48,092 bases of DNA from a virus: IMG/VR virus record IMGVR_UViG_3300036852_000677, positions 1 through 48,092 of that record. One strand, 5' to 3'. The notes under the pieces are model-generated. The model was not told where the DNA came from, ran no database searches, and worked only from the letters and a program-made list of their open reading frames with translations. Numbering within the stretch: position 1 is the stretch's first letter; every line of letters begins with the position of its first letter. Position numbers and translations under genes: made by a program. Positions 1 through 7,060 of this stretch are shown piece after piece.

Positions 1-1583
1 GACGTAGCTGCAGAGCTGCCGCCACTGGTCGTACATCGGCGAGGTGCGGTAGGCGCGCAGCATCTGGACGTAGAGCTGGTCGGCGAAGACGTCACCCCAG
101 GCCGCGGTGGTGAGCGACTCCTGCAGCCGGGCGTGCGTGAAGGACGAGTCGTACTTGCCGCCGAAGGCGGCGAACATCTCGAGGTGGTTGACGTCCAGGT
201 AGTCCTGGCCCGTCCAGCGGGCGTAGGCCTCCTGGAGCGTGCGGAAGGCCGGGATGCCGTCGACCGGCTCGTTCTGGAAGAAGCCGGCGAGCTGCTTGGT
301 GAACTTCTCGGTCGGCCCGTCGCCCATCGAGGCGCGCGGGCCGCGCTGCCCGATCGCGACCGGCCGGTTGAACTGCTGGAGCAGCGCGCCCTCGTGGTCG
401 ACCTCTTCCTTGATGCGCGCGGCCAGCTCCTCCGGCGCCCAGGCCCGCCGCTCCCAGAGCGCCTGGTAGTCCTTGCGGACGCGCGCCTTGCCGAGCTCGC
501 TCAGCCCCGTCGCGGCCGCGATGGCCTCCTCGAGATTCGCGAACGCGGCCGCGCGCTCGTTGGTCTTCCGGAGGTCCTCGCGCAGGGCCTCCAGCTGGGC
601 GGTCACGTCAACGGGCGGCGGCGGAGGCGGTGCCGGCGGCTCCGGCGGGGGCGGAGGCTGCGGTGTCTCGCGCGCCTCCGTCAGGGTGGTGATCTGCGCC
701 TGGATGGGCGCGAGCAGCGGCGTGACGGCGCCCGGCAGCGCCTCGGTGAGCGCCCGGGCGATCGCCGCCTGGATCTCTTCGGGTGTCATCTCAATCCTGT
801 CCTCGTGGGGGATTCCTCCGGCCACCAGCCGCACGGGCTGGCCGCCGGCGGACGGTTCGGCGACGGCGTCGACCGAGCGCACGCGCGTGAGGCGGTCGAC
901 GTGGTTGACCTTGCGGCCGTCGATGTCGCGGCTGCGCCGGTGCCCCTCGGCGTTGATGGAGAAGCCGACGAAGTCCGGTTCGCCGGCCCGGTGCGCCTCG
1001 AGCATCTGCGTGCGCATCTGCGGGTCGATCACCCGCAGCCGCGCCCGGATGCCCTCGACCGAGCGATCGCCGACGGTGAAACGCCCGAACTCGGGAGACC
1101 GGAAGCGGCCGACCTTGTCGCGGATCGACCGGCCGCGGCCCTCGGGCACGTGGTCGGCGAAGGCAGAGACCCCCTCGAAGAGGGGCACGGCGGCCTTGAG
1201 GGTCTCGGCCGAGTAGTAGTTGTGGTTGGCCGACTCGCCGACCTGGATGAGCAGGACGTCCCACTCGCGGCCGGTGCCGCCCTCGGCTTCCTCGCACCAG
1301 GAGGCCGGCGCGGTCTCGACGAACGGGCTGGACTCCTTCCAGTCCTCGGGCAGCTCGTCCTCGGCGCCCAGCGCCTTGGCCCGCTTCTTGATCCAGGCCT
1401 TGACCGCCGCGCGGTCGCCCGGGCTGGCCCGCCCGAAGGCCTGGATCGCGTTCTTGAGGTCGGCGACGTTACGGATCGGGTAGCTGCCGTCGGGGCGCGC
1501 CTGGCCCTTATCGGCGAGGGCTTTGCGCTCCTCGTCGGAGAACTCGCGCTCCTCGATGGGGTCGATGGGAACGCCTCCGTCAC
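1..1583 (-). CDS. Scaffold/protease-major capsid polyprotein, N-terminal part (runs off left edge)
   Basis: Prohead protease fused to a capsid protein. The open frame runs from 1629 down to base 1. In order it shows a PDGSYPIRN...ALGAEDELPEDW block common at the start of phage prohead proteases; a protease core with AFADHV, FVGFSINAEG and VDAVAEPSAGG (candidate catalytic His and Ser); a proline-rich linker near 600-660; a charged helical segment; and the start of a capsid domain ending at the window edge. The continuation is on the right end (47258-48091). The start is unresolved: this frame has no ATG, GTG or TTG before the conserved block, and the well-placed GTG at 1583, 12 nt after GGGGAG, is in another frame. 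One extra base in the CCC run near 1568 would join them. An internal terminator lies upstream. Confidence 0.85.
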
Positions 1584-1659
1584 GCGTTCCCGGCTCTCCC
1601 CGTCCCCTGGCGCGCCGCTCGGTGGCGGGTCAGTGGGTCTCCCACGGGACAGGACACAG

Positions 1660-1697
1660 AAAAAGCCAGGTCCCTCGACCGGTGTCGAAGGCCTGGC
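1660..1697 (-). terminator. Rho-independent terminator inside the head operon
   Basis: On the minus strand GCCAGG...CTTCGAC pairs with GTCGAGG...CCTGGC across an ACCG loop and is followed by TTTTT. It lies after the gene ending at 1765 and before the protease-capsid gene, so capsid transcription needs read-through, antitermination or a separate promoter. I see no clear promoter between 1584 and 1660. Confidence 0.75.
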
Positions 1698-1764
1698 CTA
1701 CATCTGGCCTACGGGATCCGTCTAAGCGACGTTGCGGTGAGCATGCACGCGGACACCGCGCGTG

Positions 1765-2130
1765 TCAAGACGGGCAGGGGCAGGACGGCCCCGGCGTCCG
1801 CCTATGGACCGTGCGGCGCGCGACGCCGCGGAAGTGAACCGTGATCTGGTCGCCCCATCGCGTGAGCGCGGTGACGATGACGGCCGCGTTGTAGCTCAAC
1901 CCGACCGGCCCGCCGGGCCAGTACTCCAGAATCAACCGCCAGCCCGGGCCGGCGTAGCCGTCGCGCGGCAGGTTCTCGGCCGGTATCGTGAGCGAGCACG
2001 TGAAAGGCTGGTGCGGGTTGTGGCGAAGGCGACGACTGCCGACTCCGTCGAACCCGCCCTCTAGCGTTCCCGTCCATCGGGGCAGACTCTTCCGGTAGGT
2101 TCGCCACGCGGCCGGAGCGGTGTCGGTCAT
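1765..2130 (-). CDS. Hypothetical head-module protein, 121 aa
   Basis: Not recognised. The ATG at 2130 shares its A with the TGA of the upstream gene (TGATG), so translation is coupled. The protein has a tryptophan- and glycine-rich middle (YAGPGWRLILEYWPGGPVG) that looks like a compact beta-rich fold, and an arginine-rich C-terminus ending in PSCPCPS. No signal peptide or membrane segment. It is the last gene before the internal terminator, so it may act with the minor head genes. Confidence 0.6.
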   Translation of the reverse strand: MTDTAPAAWRTYRKSLPRWTGTLEGGFDGVGSRRLRHNPHQPFTCSLTIPAENLPRDGYAGPGWRLILEYWPGGPVGLSYNAAVIVTALTRWGDQITVHFRGVARRTVHRRTPGPSCPCPS

Positions 2131-2519
2131 CAGTCCCGCCACCGCTCCGGCGCGGCGGCCTCCCACGCCTCGCGGCTGGGGTAGCCCCTGATGACCGTCT
2201 CGCCGGAGAAGACCCATTGGCAGGGCTCGCCCGAACCGCACCGGCATCGGTGACTGCGAGGCTGTCCTGCAGGGGGCGCGTCGAGCGGGTAGAAGTGCCG
2301 GTCGATCGGGATGTAGAGCACGACGCAGCCGGTGAGGGCGTCAGGGCCGGAGACCGCCTCCACGCAGACGCTGCTCACGTCCGAGCCGCAGAACCAGACG
2401 CGGTAGTGGAAGCCGTCCCGGTACTGATCGCGCGCCCGAACGTGGCCCTCGGCGCCGCGGTAGACGGGGTATGCACACGGGTTGCAGACGCGGCAGTAGC
2501 AGGCGTGCTGCGCGCTCAC
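2130..2519 (-). CDS. Cysteine-rich hypothetical protein, 129 aa
   Basis: The GTG at 2519 overlaps the upstream stop (GTGA). At least nine cysteines occur: a cluster CYCRVCNPC at residues 7-15, VWFCGSDVSSVC in the middle and CRCGSGEPCQW later, consistent with zinc binding. The C-terminus APERWRD resembles the APERWRE end of the preceding gene at the DNA level, hinting at local duplication. Function unknown; one of many small Cys-rich proteins between head genes. Confidence 0.6.
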   Translation of the reverse strand: MSAQHACYCRVCNPCAYPVYRGAEGHVRARDQYRDGFHYRVWFCGSDVSSVCVEAVSGPDALTGCVVLYIPIDRHFYPLDAPPAGQPRSHRCRCGSGEPCQWVFSGETVIRGYPSREAWEAAAPERWRD

Positions 2520-2731
2520 TCCCGCCAGCGCTCCGGCGCCGGCCGCAACGAGCGCAGTTGCCCCTGCTCGTTGATCGCGACGAGGTTGCCGGCGTTGCAG
2601 CCGCACTTGTGCATCGCGACCGTACCCGGCCCGAGCCGGCCCTCGACGACGAGGTGCCCGCAGCGCCAGCACTGCCAGCGCGTCGCGTCCCGCGGCACCG
2701 CGTCGTAGGTGCCCTGGTGGTGGGTCAGCAC
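2516..2731 (-). CDS. Small zinc-ribbon-like protein, 71 aa
   Basis: Starts at GTG 2731 and overlaps the upstream gene by 7 nt. CWRC at residues 21-24 and CGC near 43-45 can form a zinc ribbon (CxxC...CxC). A typical sequence around the second half is GNLVAINEQGQLRSL. Role unknown; probably an accessory of the head operon. Confidence 0.6.
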   Translation of the reverse strand: MLTHHQGTYDAVPRDATRWQCWRCGHLVVEGRLGPGTVAMHKCGCNAGNLVAINEQGQLRSLRPAPERWRE

Positions 2732-3048
2732 AGGCCCGCGATCTCCAGCAACGCTTTCGGCCCCTGCACCGCCGCCCGCACCGCCAGCCGCGCGAGGGCG
2801 TCGACGCGCTCCCTCAGTTCGCCGAGCTGCGCCGCGTCGTCCCAGGCCCGATTCCGCCAATCGTCCCGCTGCGTGCGCGCCTCGTCGCCGATGCGGATCG
2901 CCTCGGCCCACTCGTCCTCCAGGTCGGCGATGCGCTCCCACATCAGCCGTTCCTCGTGCGTGGCGATTCGACGCCGGCCGTCGTCGGACAGCACTTCCCA
3001 CAGCCAATGCGCACCGACGCGCTCGACGCGGAAGCCTAGCTCGGTCAC
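2725..3048 (-). CDS. Helical hypothetical protein, 107 aa
   Basis: The GTG at 3048 overlaps the upstream minor head gene stop (GTGA). An N-terminal beta-like segment (ELGFRVERVGAHWLWEVL) is followed by a long charged helix rich in Glu, Arg, Asp and Ala, compatible with a coiled coil. Not assigned to a family. Its place directly after the minor head protein suggests a role in head assembly, which is inference only. Confidence 0.6.
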   Translation of the reverse strand: MTELGFRVERVGAHWLWEVLSDDGRRRIATHEERLMWERIADLEDEWAEAIRIGDEARTQRDDWRNRAWDDAAQLGELRERVDALARLAVRAAVQGPKALLEIAGLC

Positions 3049-3944
3049 CGCGCGACCCAGTCCGGGTGCCAAGGCATCGCAATGCAACGGCAGTTCACGC
3101 GGCTGCGCGCGGTCAACCGTGGATCGTGCGGGAAGGCGCAGGCTTCGGACCCGACCTCGAAGTCTTGCTCGAACGGGATCGGCCCGACCTCGCCGCCGGC
3201 GGAGTAGCGCTCGTCGGCGAGCCGGTGGGCGTCGCGCACCCGGCCGTCCCGCGCCGAGCGCCAGGTCTTCTGGATCCCCGGCAGGTCATGCGCGAGCCGG
3301 GCCTGCCCGAGTTGGGACGCCGTGTTGAAGGCGCCGACCAGCTCGGTGCGCACCAGCAGCTCGGCCTGCGAGGCGATCGGCCCGTACCGCGGATCGTAGG
3401 GCCGGCGTCCCGGCTCGGTCCGGAGCAAGTCGGCGACCTGGCCGATGAGCGTCTGTGGCGGCACCGCGCCCAGGACGCCGCGCGCCAGGACCGCGCGCGC
3501 CCGCTCGCGGAAGTCGGCCGAGACGGACGTGACCAGGTCGAAGCCGATCGTGGTCAGCACGCGCAGGTGGTCGAGCCCGATCGTCGGCCCCAGCGTCAAG
3601 GCCGGGGCGACCTGCACCCCGAGGGATGCCGGGACGGCGCGCGGGAACGCGGCGCCGGCCCCCCAAGCGCGGGCGATGCCGTCGGCGACCAGCGGGGCGA
3701 GGCGCCGGCGCAGGACCTCTGCGGCCTGGTCGATCTCCAGGCGCAGCCGCCCGAGCATCTCGGCGCGGAAGCCGGTCTGCGCGGAATCGTGCAGCTCGGC
3801 GATGACAGTCCGGCGCACGTCGGCCAGCGCCTCGAGGATCCGGGCGATCTGGGCCTCCGTCAGGCCGTCGAGGCCCCCCACCAGCTCGTCGACGGCGCGC
3901 TCGAGGGCGCGCGCGCGGGAGCGGTCGACGGCTTCGCGGATCAC
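3045..3944 (-). CDS. Minor head / head morphogenesis protein (Mu gpF-like), 299 aa
   Basis: Start GTG 3944 overlaps the upstream stop (GTGA). The N-terminal two thirds are helical; the C-terminal third has the features of the Mu gpF/SPP1 gp7 family: VRTELVGAFNTASQLGQA, then KTWRSARDGRVRDAHRLAD (the W..D.RVR..H signature), and a terminal VNCRCIAMP. These proteins sit near the portal inside the head and are usually encoded between portal and capsid genes, as here. Confidence 0.85.
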   Translation of the reverse strand: MIREAVDRSRARALERAVDELVGGLDGLTEAQIARILEALADVRRTVIAELHDSAQTGFRAEMLGRLRLEIDQAAEVLRRRLAPLVADGIARAWGAGAAFPRAVPASLGVQVAPALTLGPTIGLDHLRVLTTIGFDLVTSVSADFRERARAVLARGVLGAVPPQTLIGQVADLLRTEPGRRPYDPRYGPIASQAELLVRTELVGAFNTASQLGQARLAHDLPGIQKTWRSARDGRVRDAHRLADERYSAGGEVGPIPFEQDFEVGSEACAFPHDPRLTARSRVNCRCIAMPWHPDWVAR

Positions 3945-4165
3945 GACTGGCTCGCGATCACGGCCGCCCGGCTCGGGGGCACGTCGCGTCCGGCCGGGTA
4001 GAAGGAGACGCAGCAGCAGAACCGGCAACGGTGCGGCGACAGACCGCCGTGGTCGAGGCTCTCGTGATCGCAATCGCATCGTCCCGTCCAGCGTTCACGC
4101 ACCCAGGCCTCGTGGTCGGTGTGGGTCCGGGGCCACCGGCAGCCCAGGTCGATGGCCTCACACAT
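3941..4165 (-). CDS. Cys/His-rich small protein, 74 aa
   Basis: ATG at 4165 shares its A with the upstream TGA. Cysteines and histidines are dense: CDCDH, a following DHGGLSPHRC and RFCCC, enough for one or two metal sites. No transmembrane segment. Encoded between portal and minor head genes. Function unknown. Confidence 0.6.
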   Translation of the reverse strand: MCEAIDLGCRWPRTHTDHEAWVRERWTGRCDCDHESLDHGGLSPHRCRFCCCVSFYPAGRDVPPSRAAVIASQS

Positions 4166-4395
4166 CACCACAGGCGCCCCCAGAGCCGTAAGCAACGCAA
4201 CGCTTCCTCGACCGTCCAGAAGCGCCCTCCGGCGCCGGGCCGGTCGGGGTGGTCGACCACGAACGGGTAGACGTCCTGTTCCAACCGTCGGATGCGGTAG
4301 CCCAGCGCCTCCAGGATGGCTCGGGCCTGACCCGCATTGTCGATCACCGGCCGAGCGCCGTCCGCGCGACCATGCGACCAGCGGAACGTCGCCAT
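4165..4395 (-). CDS. Hypothetical protein, 76 aa
   Basis: ATG 4395 is coupled to the upstream stop by TGATG. Sequence features include ARAILEALGYRIRRLEQDVY and VDHPDRPGAGGRFWTVEEAL, suggesting a small alpha/beta fold. No recognised domain. Confidence 0.55.
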   Translation of the reverse strand: MATFRWSHGRADGARPVIDNAGQARAILEALGYRIRRLEQDVYPFVVDHPDRPGAGGRFWTVEEALRCLRLWGRLW

Positions 4396-4676
4396 CAGCG
4401 CCTGACTTTCCACAGGAAGCGGCCGTCGGCGTCCGTCTGGCCGGCGTCCAGCATCGACTTGGCATGACGGACGACGTCGACCGCGTCGCGCAGGATGCCC
4501 ATCTCGACGCCGCTGATCTGCGCGAAAAGCGCCCGTAGCTCGCGGTCCATCGTGAGCAGTTCCGCCGAATCGTCGCCTCGCAGTTCGCGCCCGTCGTCGC
4601 CCACGAACCGCACCGCCTCGAGCAGCCGCAGGTGGGCGGGGGTCAGGAACGGCACCTCGATCAGGTCAGCCGCCAC
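4395..4676 (-). CDS. Hypothetical protein, 93 aa
   Basis: GTG start at 4676, overlapping the upstream gene by 11 nt. Mostly helical with Leu-rich segments (LTPAHLRLLEAVRFV and LLTMDRELRALFAQI) and a basic end. No cysteines. No family recognised. Confidence 0.55.
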   Translation of the reverse strand: MAADLIEVPFLTPAHLRLLEAVRFVGDDGRELRGDDSAELLTMDRELRALFAQISGVEMGILRDAVDVVRHAKSMLDAGQTDADGRFLWKVRR

Positions 4677-4893
4677 TCAGGCCTCCCTCCGCCCGCTGCA
4701 GCTTGTAGGTCGCAGGGCCGATCGCCGCGGCCTTCAGCGCCTCGACCCGGTAGAAGCGCGCCTCGATGCTCCGCAGCTCGCGGTCGGCCTTGCAGCCGTG
4801 GCACAGACGGCTGAAGCGGCCGAGGAAGACCGTTTCCTCGCCGCATAGGCGGCAGGCGCCGCCCACCGGATCGTAGGGCTCAGCCGACCTCAA
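4666..4893 (-). CDS. Zinc-ribbon-like small protein, 75 aa
   Basis: TTG start at 4893 overlaps the upstream TGA (TTGA), the arrangement seen across this operon. CRLC (about residues 14-17) and CHGC (about 32-35) form a CxxC-CxxC pair typical of treble-clef or zinc-ribbon folds, followed by a basic helix. Possible nucleic-acid or protein binding; the target is unknown. Confidence 0.6.
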   Translation of the reverse strand: MRSAEPYDPVGGACRLCGEETVFLGRFSRLCHGCKADRELRSIEARFYRVEALKAAAIGPATYKLQRAEGGLSGG

Positions 4894-5093
4894 CCCGCTG
4901 TCCCCGCCGGCGTCTTGCCGTTGCTCGGCGATTGATCGGGTTCCACGACCGGTAGTCGCTTTCCCGAATGCTCGTAGTAGGGAACCACGCGACCGCAGCC
5001 ACCGCAGACGACGAGCTCCGTGCCGGCGATGCGGTAGCTGCCGAGGACGTAGCCGGCGGCGCCGTGGGTCGACCCGCAAACGGTCTCAGGCAT
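4890..5093 (-). CDS. Small protein with CGGC motif, 67 aa
   Basis: ATG 5093 lies 8 nt inside the portal gene end. Residues 29-33 read VCGGCG and an earlier Cys lies at position 6. The C-terminus SPSNGKTPAGTAG resembles the portal end PTNGKTPANA, so the two tails may share an origin by local duplication. Function unknown. Confidence 0.55.
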   Translation of the reverse strand: MPETVCGSTHGAAGYVLGSYRIAGTELVVCGGCGRVVPYYEHSGKRLPVVEPDQSPSNGKTPAGTAG

Positions 5094-6828
5094 TAGCCGG
5101 CGTCTTTCCGTTCGTCGGCGCCCCGTTCGGCGTCGGCGTCGGCTGCCCGGCCCTGGCGCTCAGCTCGGCCCGCTGGAGCATCAGGGCGGCCTGCTCCTGG
5201 CGCTGCTGCTCGCGCTGCTTGACCTCGTCGGCGATCCGGGTCCGCATCGCGTCCAGGTCGACCTCGACGCCCAGGCTCGTGAGCACCATCGCCAGCGCCT
5301 GCTGCTCGACCTGCACGTCGATCGCGTCGTCGGCCCGCGCGGTCGCCAGCGCCGAGGCCACCGCCGCCAGCGTCTGCCCCTGCTTGAGCTGGTCGTTGGC
5401 CCGCAGCTCGGGCGCCTCCACCGCGATCGGCCAGGGCGTCGGCAGCGTCGAGCCGGGCCGTTCGGGGCGCCGCGGCAGCCGGCCCGCCACCTCGGCCGCG
5501 TCGAGCACGGCCGTGGCGATCGCGCCGACGATGTACTTGACGTACCGCTGCCGCGCCGCCATCCGCGCGATCGCGGGCTCCGAGAGCCCCTCGGCGGTCG
5601 CCCGGTTCACATCCATCGTCCCGTTGAGCCAGGTCTTCGCCATCCCGGCGCCGGTCGAGACGTAGGACTGGAGCAGGTCGGCGCCGATCTGGTCGTCGAT
5701 CGCCTTCAGGTCGGGCTGCACCGCCGCCCAGGCGACCCGCTCGTTGTGGTAGCGGACGGACCCGGGCTTCGGCGCGGCCTGCTTGCGCGCGTAGGCGTCG
5801 ATCTCGGTCTCGTTCATCCCCTCCAGCGTGACGTCCCAGACGAAGGATTTCATCAAGAGGCCGCGGTCGATCGTGTTGAAGAGGACCTGGTCGTAGGCGT
5901 CGACCCAGTCGGCCAGGCAGAGTAGGTCGCTCCGCCCGCGCTGGGAGTTGCTGATCTTGTTGATCTGGAAGAGGAAGCAGGAGCCGGCGTAGGTGCCCGA
6001 GAGAGTGACCTCGCCCTGTAGGTTGTAGTCCTGCCAGCGCTCGATCACGCGCCCCGTCTCGTCGGTCTCGGCGCCGGCCATCCGGCCGTAGAGCGCGCTG
6101 TTGGGATCCTCGACCACCTGCACGACCTTGTAGCGCTGCTGGTCGGCCGCGACGGGGTCGGCGAGCACGACCGCGACCGGCTGGAGCACGTTGTCGCGGG
6201 CGAAGACGACTTCTTTCACGAGCGCCGGGTCGATGTGGCCGAGGCGGAGCGACCCGTCGGCCGGGTTCCTCCCCACGGTCGGGATCCACTCGCCGAAGAG
6301 TCCGAGCTCGAGCACGTGGTCGTGCAGACGCAGGTCGAGGCGGTTGAACGGGTCCGACCAGAAGGCGTCGAGGACCTCCTGCATCGGCCCGACGTCGGCG
6401 TCGCCACCGCGGTCCTGCGCCGCGACGTGCAGCCCGTCGCCGAGCACGAAGTCGCGGGTGAGCTCGAGGACGCGCTTGGCCAGCGGGTTGGTGTCGTAGA
6501 GCCAGGCCGCGATCTCGATCATCCGCATCTGCAGGATCGGGTGCAGGTCGCGCGGCGACTGCGTCAGGCGCCGGTAGTAGGCGCTGCCGCCTTGCGCCGC
6601 GGTCAACTGCGCATCTGGATCCATAAATCCACCCATCCCGAGCAGGCCCTCCTGCACCAGGTTCTCCCGCAGCCCCATCACGATCCGCTCGCGCGCGTGC
6701 GCGGGCAGGTTCTGCCACGCCGCCTGCTCCGTGCCGCGGAGGTAGGTCGCGGCCGGATCGACGGCGACGCTGGCCGCCTTCGGCGTCGGGTTCCAGAGCC
6801 ACTTCGCGAGCCGCTTAAGCCACGTCAT
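5086..6828 (-). CDS. Portal protein, 580 aa
   Basis: Forms the dodecameric DNA-entry vertex and the docking site for terminase. Length fits siphophage portals. Recognisable features are the N-terminal LRGTEQAAWQNLPAHARERI region, LQMRMIEIAAWLYDTNPLA with the following DFVLGDGL, a stem region around GYGRMAGAETDET-like loops, and the C-terminal helical tail rich in Gln and Ala. The gene overlaps the small upstream protein by 14 nt and lies downstream of terL, the standard order. Confidence 0.9.
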   Translation of the reverse strand: MTWLKRLAKWLWNPTPKAASVAVDPAATYLRGTEQAAWQNLPAHARERIVMGLRENLVQEGLLGMGGFMDPDAQLTAAQGGSAYYRRLTQSPRDLHPILQMRMIEIAAWLYDTNPLAKRVLELTRDFVLGDGLHVAAQDRGGDADVGPMQEVLDAFWSDPFNRLDLRLHDHVLELGLFGEWIPTVGRNPADGSLRLGHIDPALVKEVVFARDNVLQPVAVVLADPVAADQQRYKVVQVVEDPNSALYGRMAGAETDETGRVIERWQDYNLQGEVTLSGTYAGSCFLFQINKISNSQRGRSDLLCLADWVDAYDQVLFNTIDRGLLMKSFVWDVTLEGMNETEIDAYARKQAAPKPGSVRYHNERVAWAAVQPDLKAIDDQIGADLLQSYVSTGAGMAKTWLNGTMDVNRATAEGLSEPAIARMAARQRYVKYIVGAIATAVLDAAEVAGRLPRRPERPGSTLPTPWPIAVEAPELRANDQLKQGQTLAAVASALATARADDAIDVQVEQQALAMVLTSLGVEVDLDAMRTRIADEVKQREQQRQEQAALMLQRAELSARAGQPTPTPNGAPTNGKTPANA

Positions 6829-7060
6829 CGGGCAGCCCCCATTCCCTGCTGGCTTGTTCGATCAGTTCGACGGTCGGCATCCGCCCCGCCGCTTCGAGCT
6901 CGTCGTAGACCATCGAGATGATCTCGCCGTAGTTGGTGATCCCCCGCTCCTGGGCCTTGCGGTACGCGGCCTCCTTCAGGGGGTAGCACTTCGTGCACGC
7001 CCAGGAATGAGAATCGTTCTCCTGGTAGCACCAGAAGCACCGGGCGACCTGCTCCGGCAT
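6815..7060 (-). CDS. Cys-rich small protein, 81 aa
   Basis: ATG 7060 shares its A with the terL stop codon. CFWC at residues 8-11 and CTKC at 22-25 give a CxxC-CxxC metal site, followed by a helical GITNYGEIISMVYDELEAAG segment. Located between terL and the portal gene. Function unknown. Confidence 0.65.
   Translation of the reverse strand: MPEQVARCFWCYQENDSHSWACTKCYPLKEAAYRKAQERGITNYGEIISMVYDELEAAGRMPTVELIEQASREWGLPDDVA

Noticed and set aside
133-1725. 530-codon rightward open frame
   Set aside because: It is the reverse complement of the protease-capsid gene; the minus frame has recognisable prohead-protease and capsid sequence.
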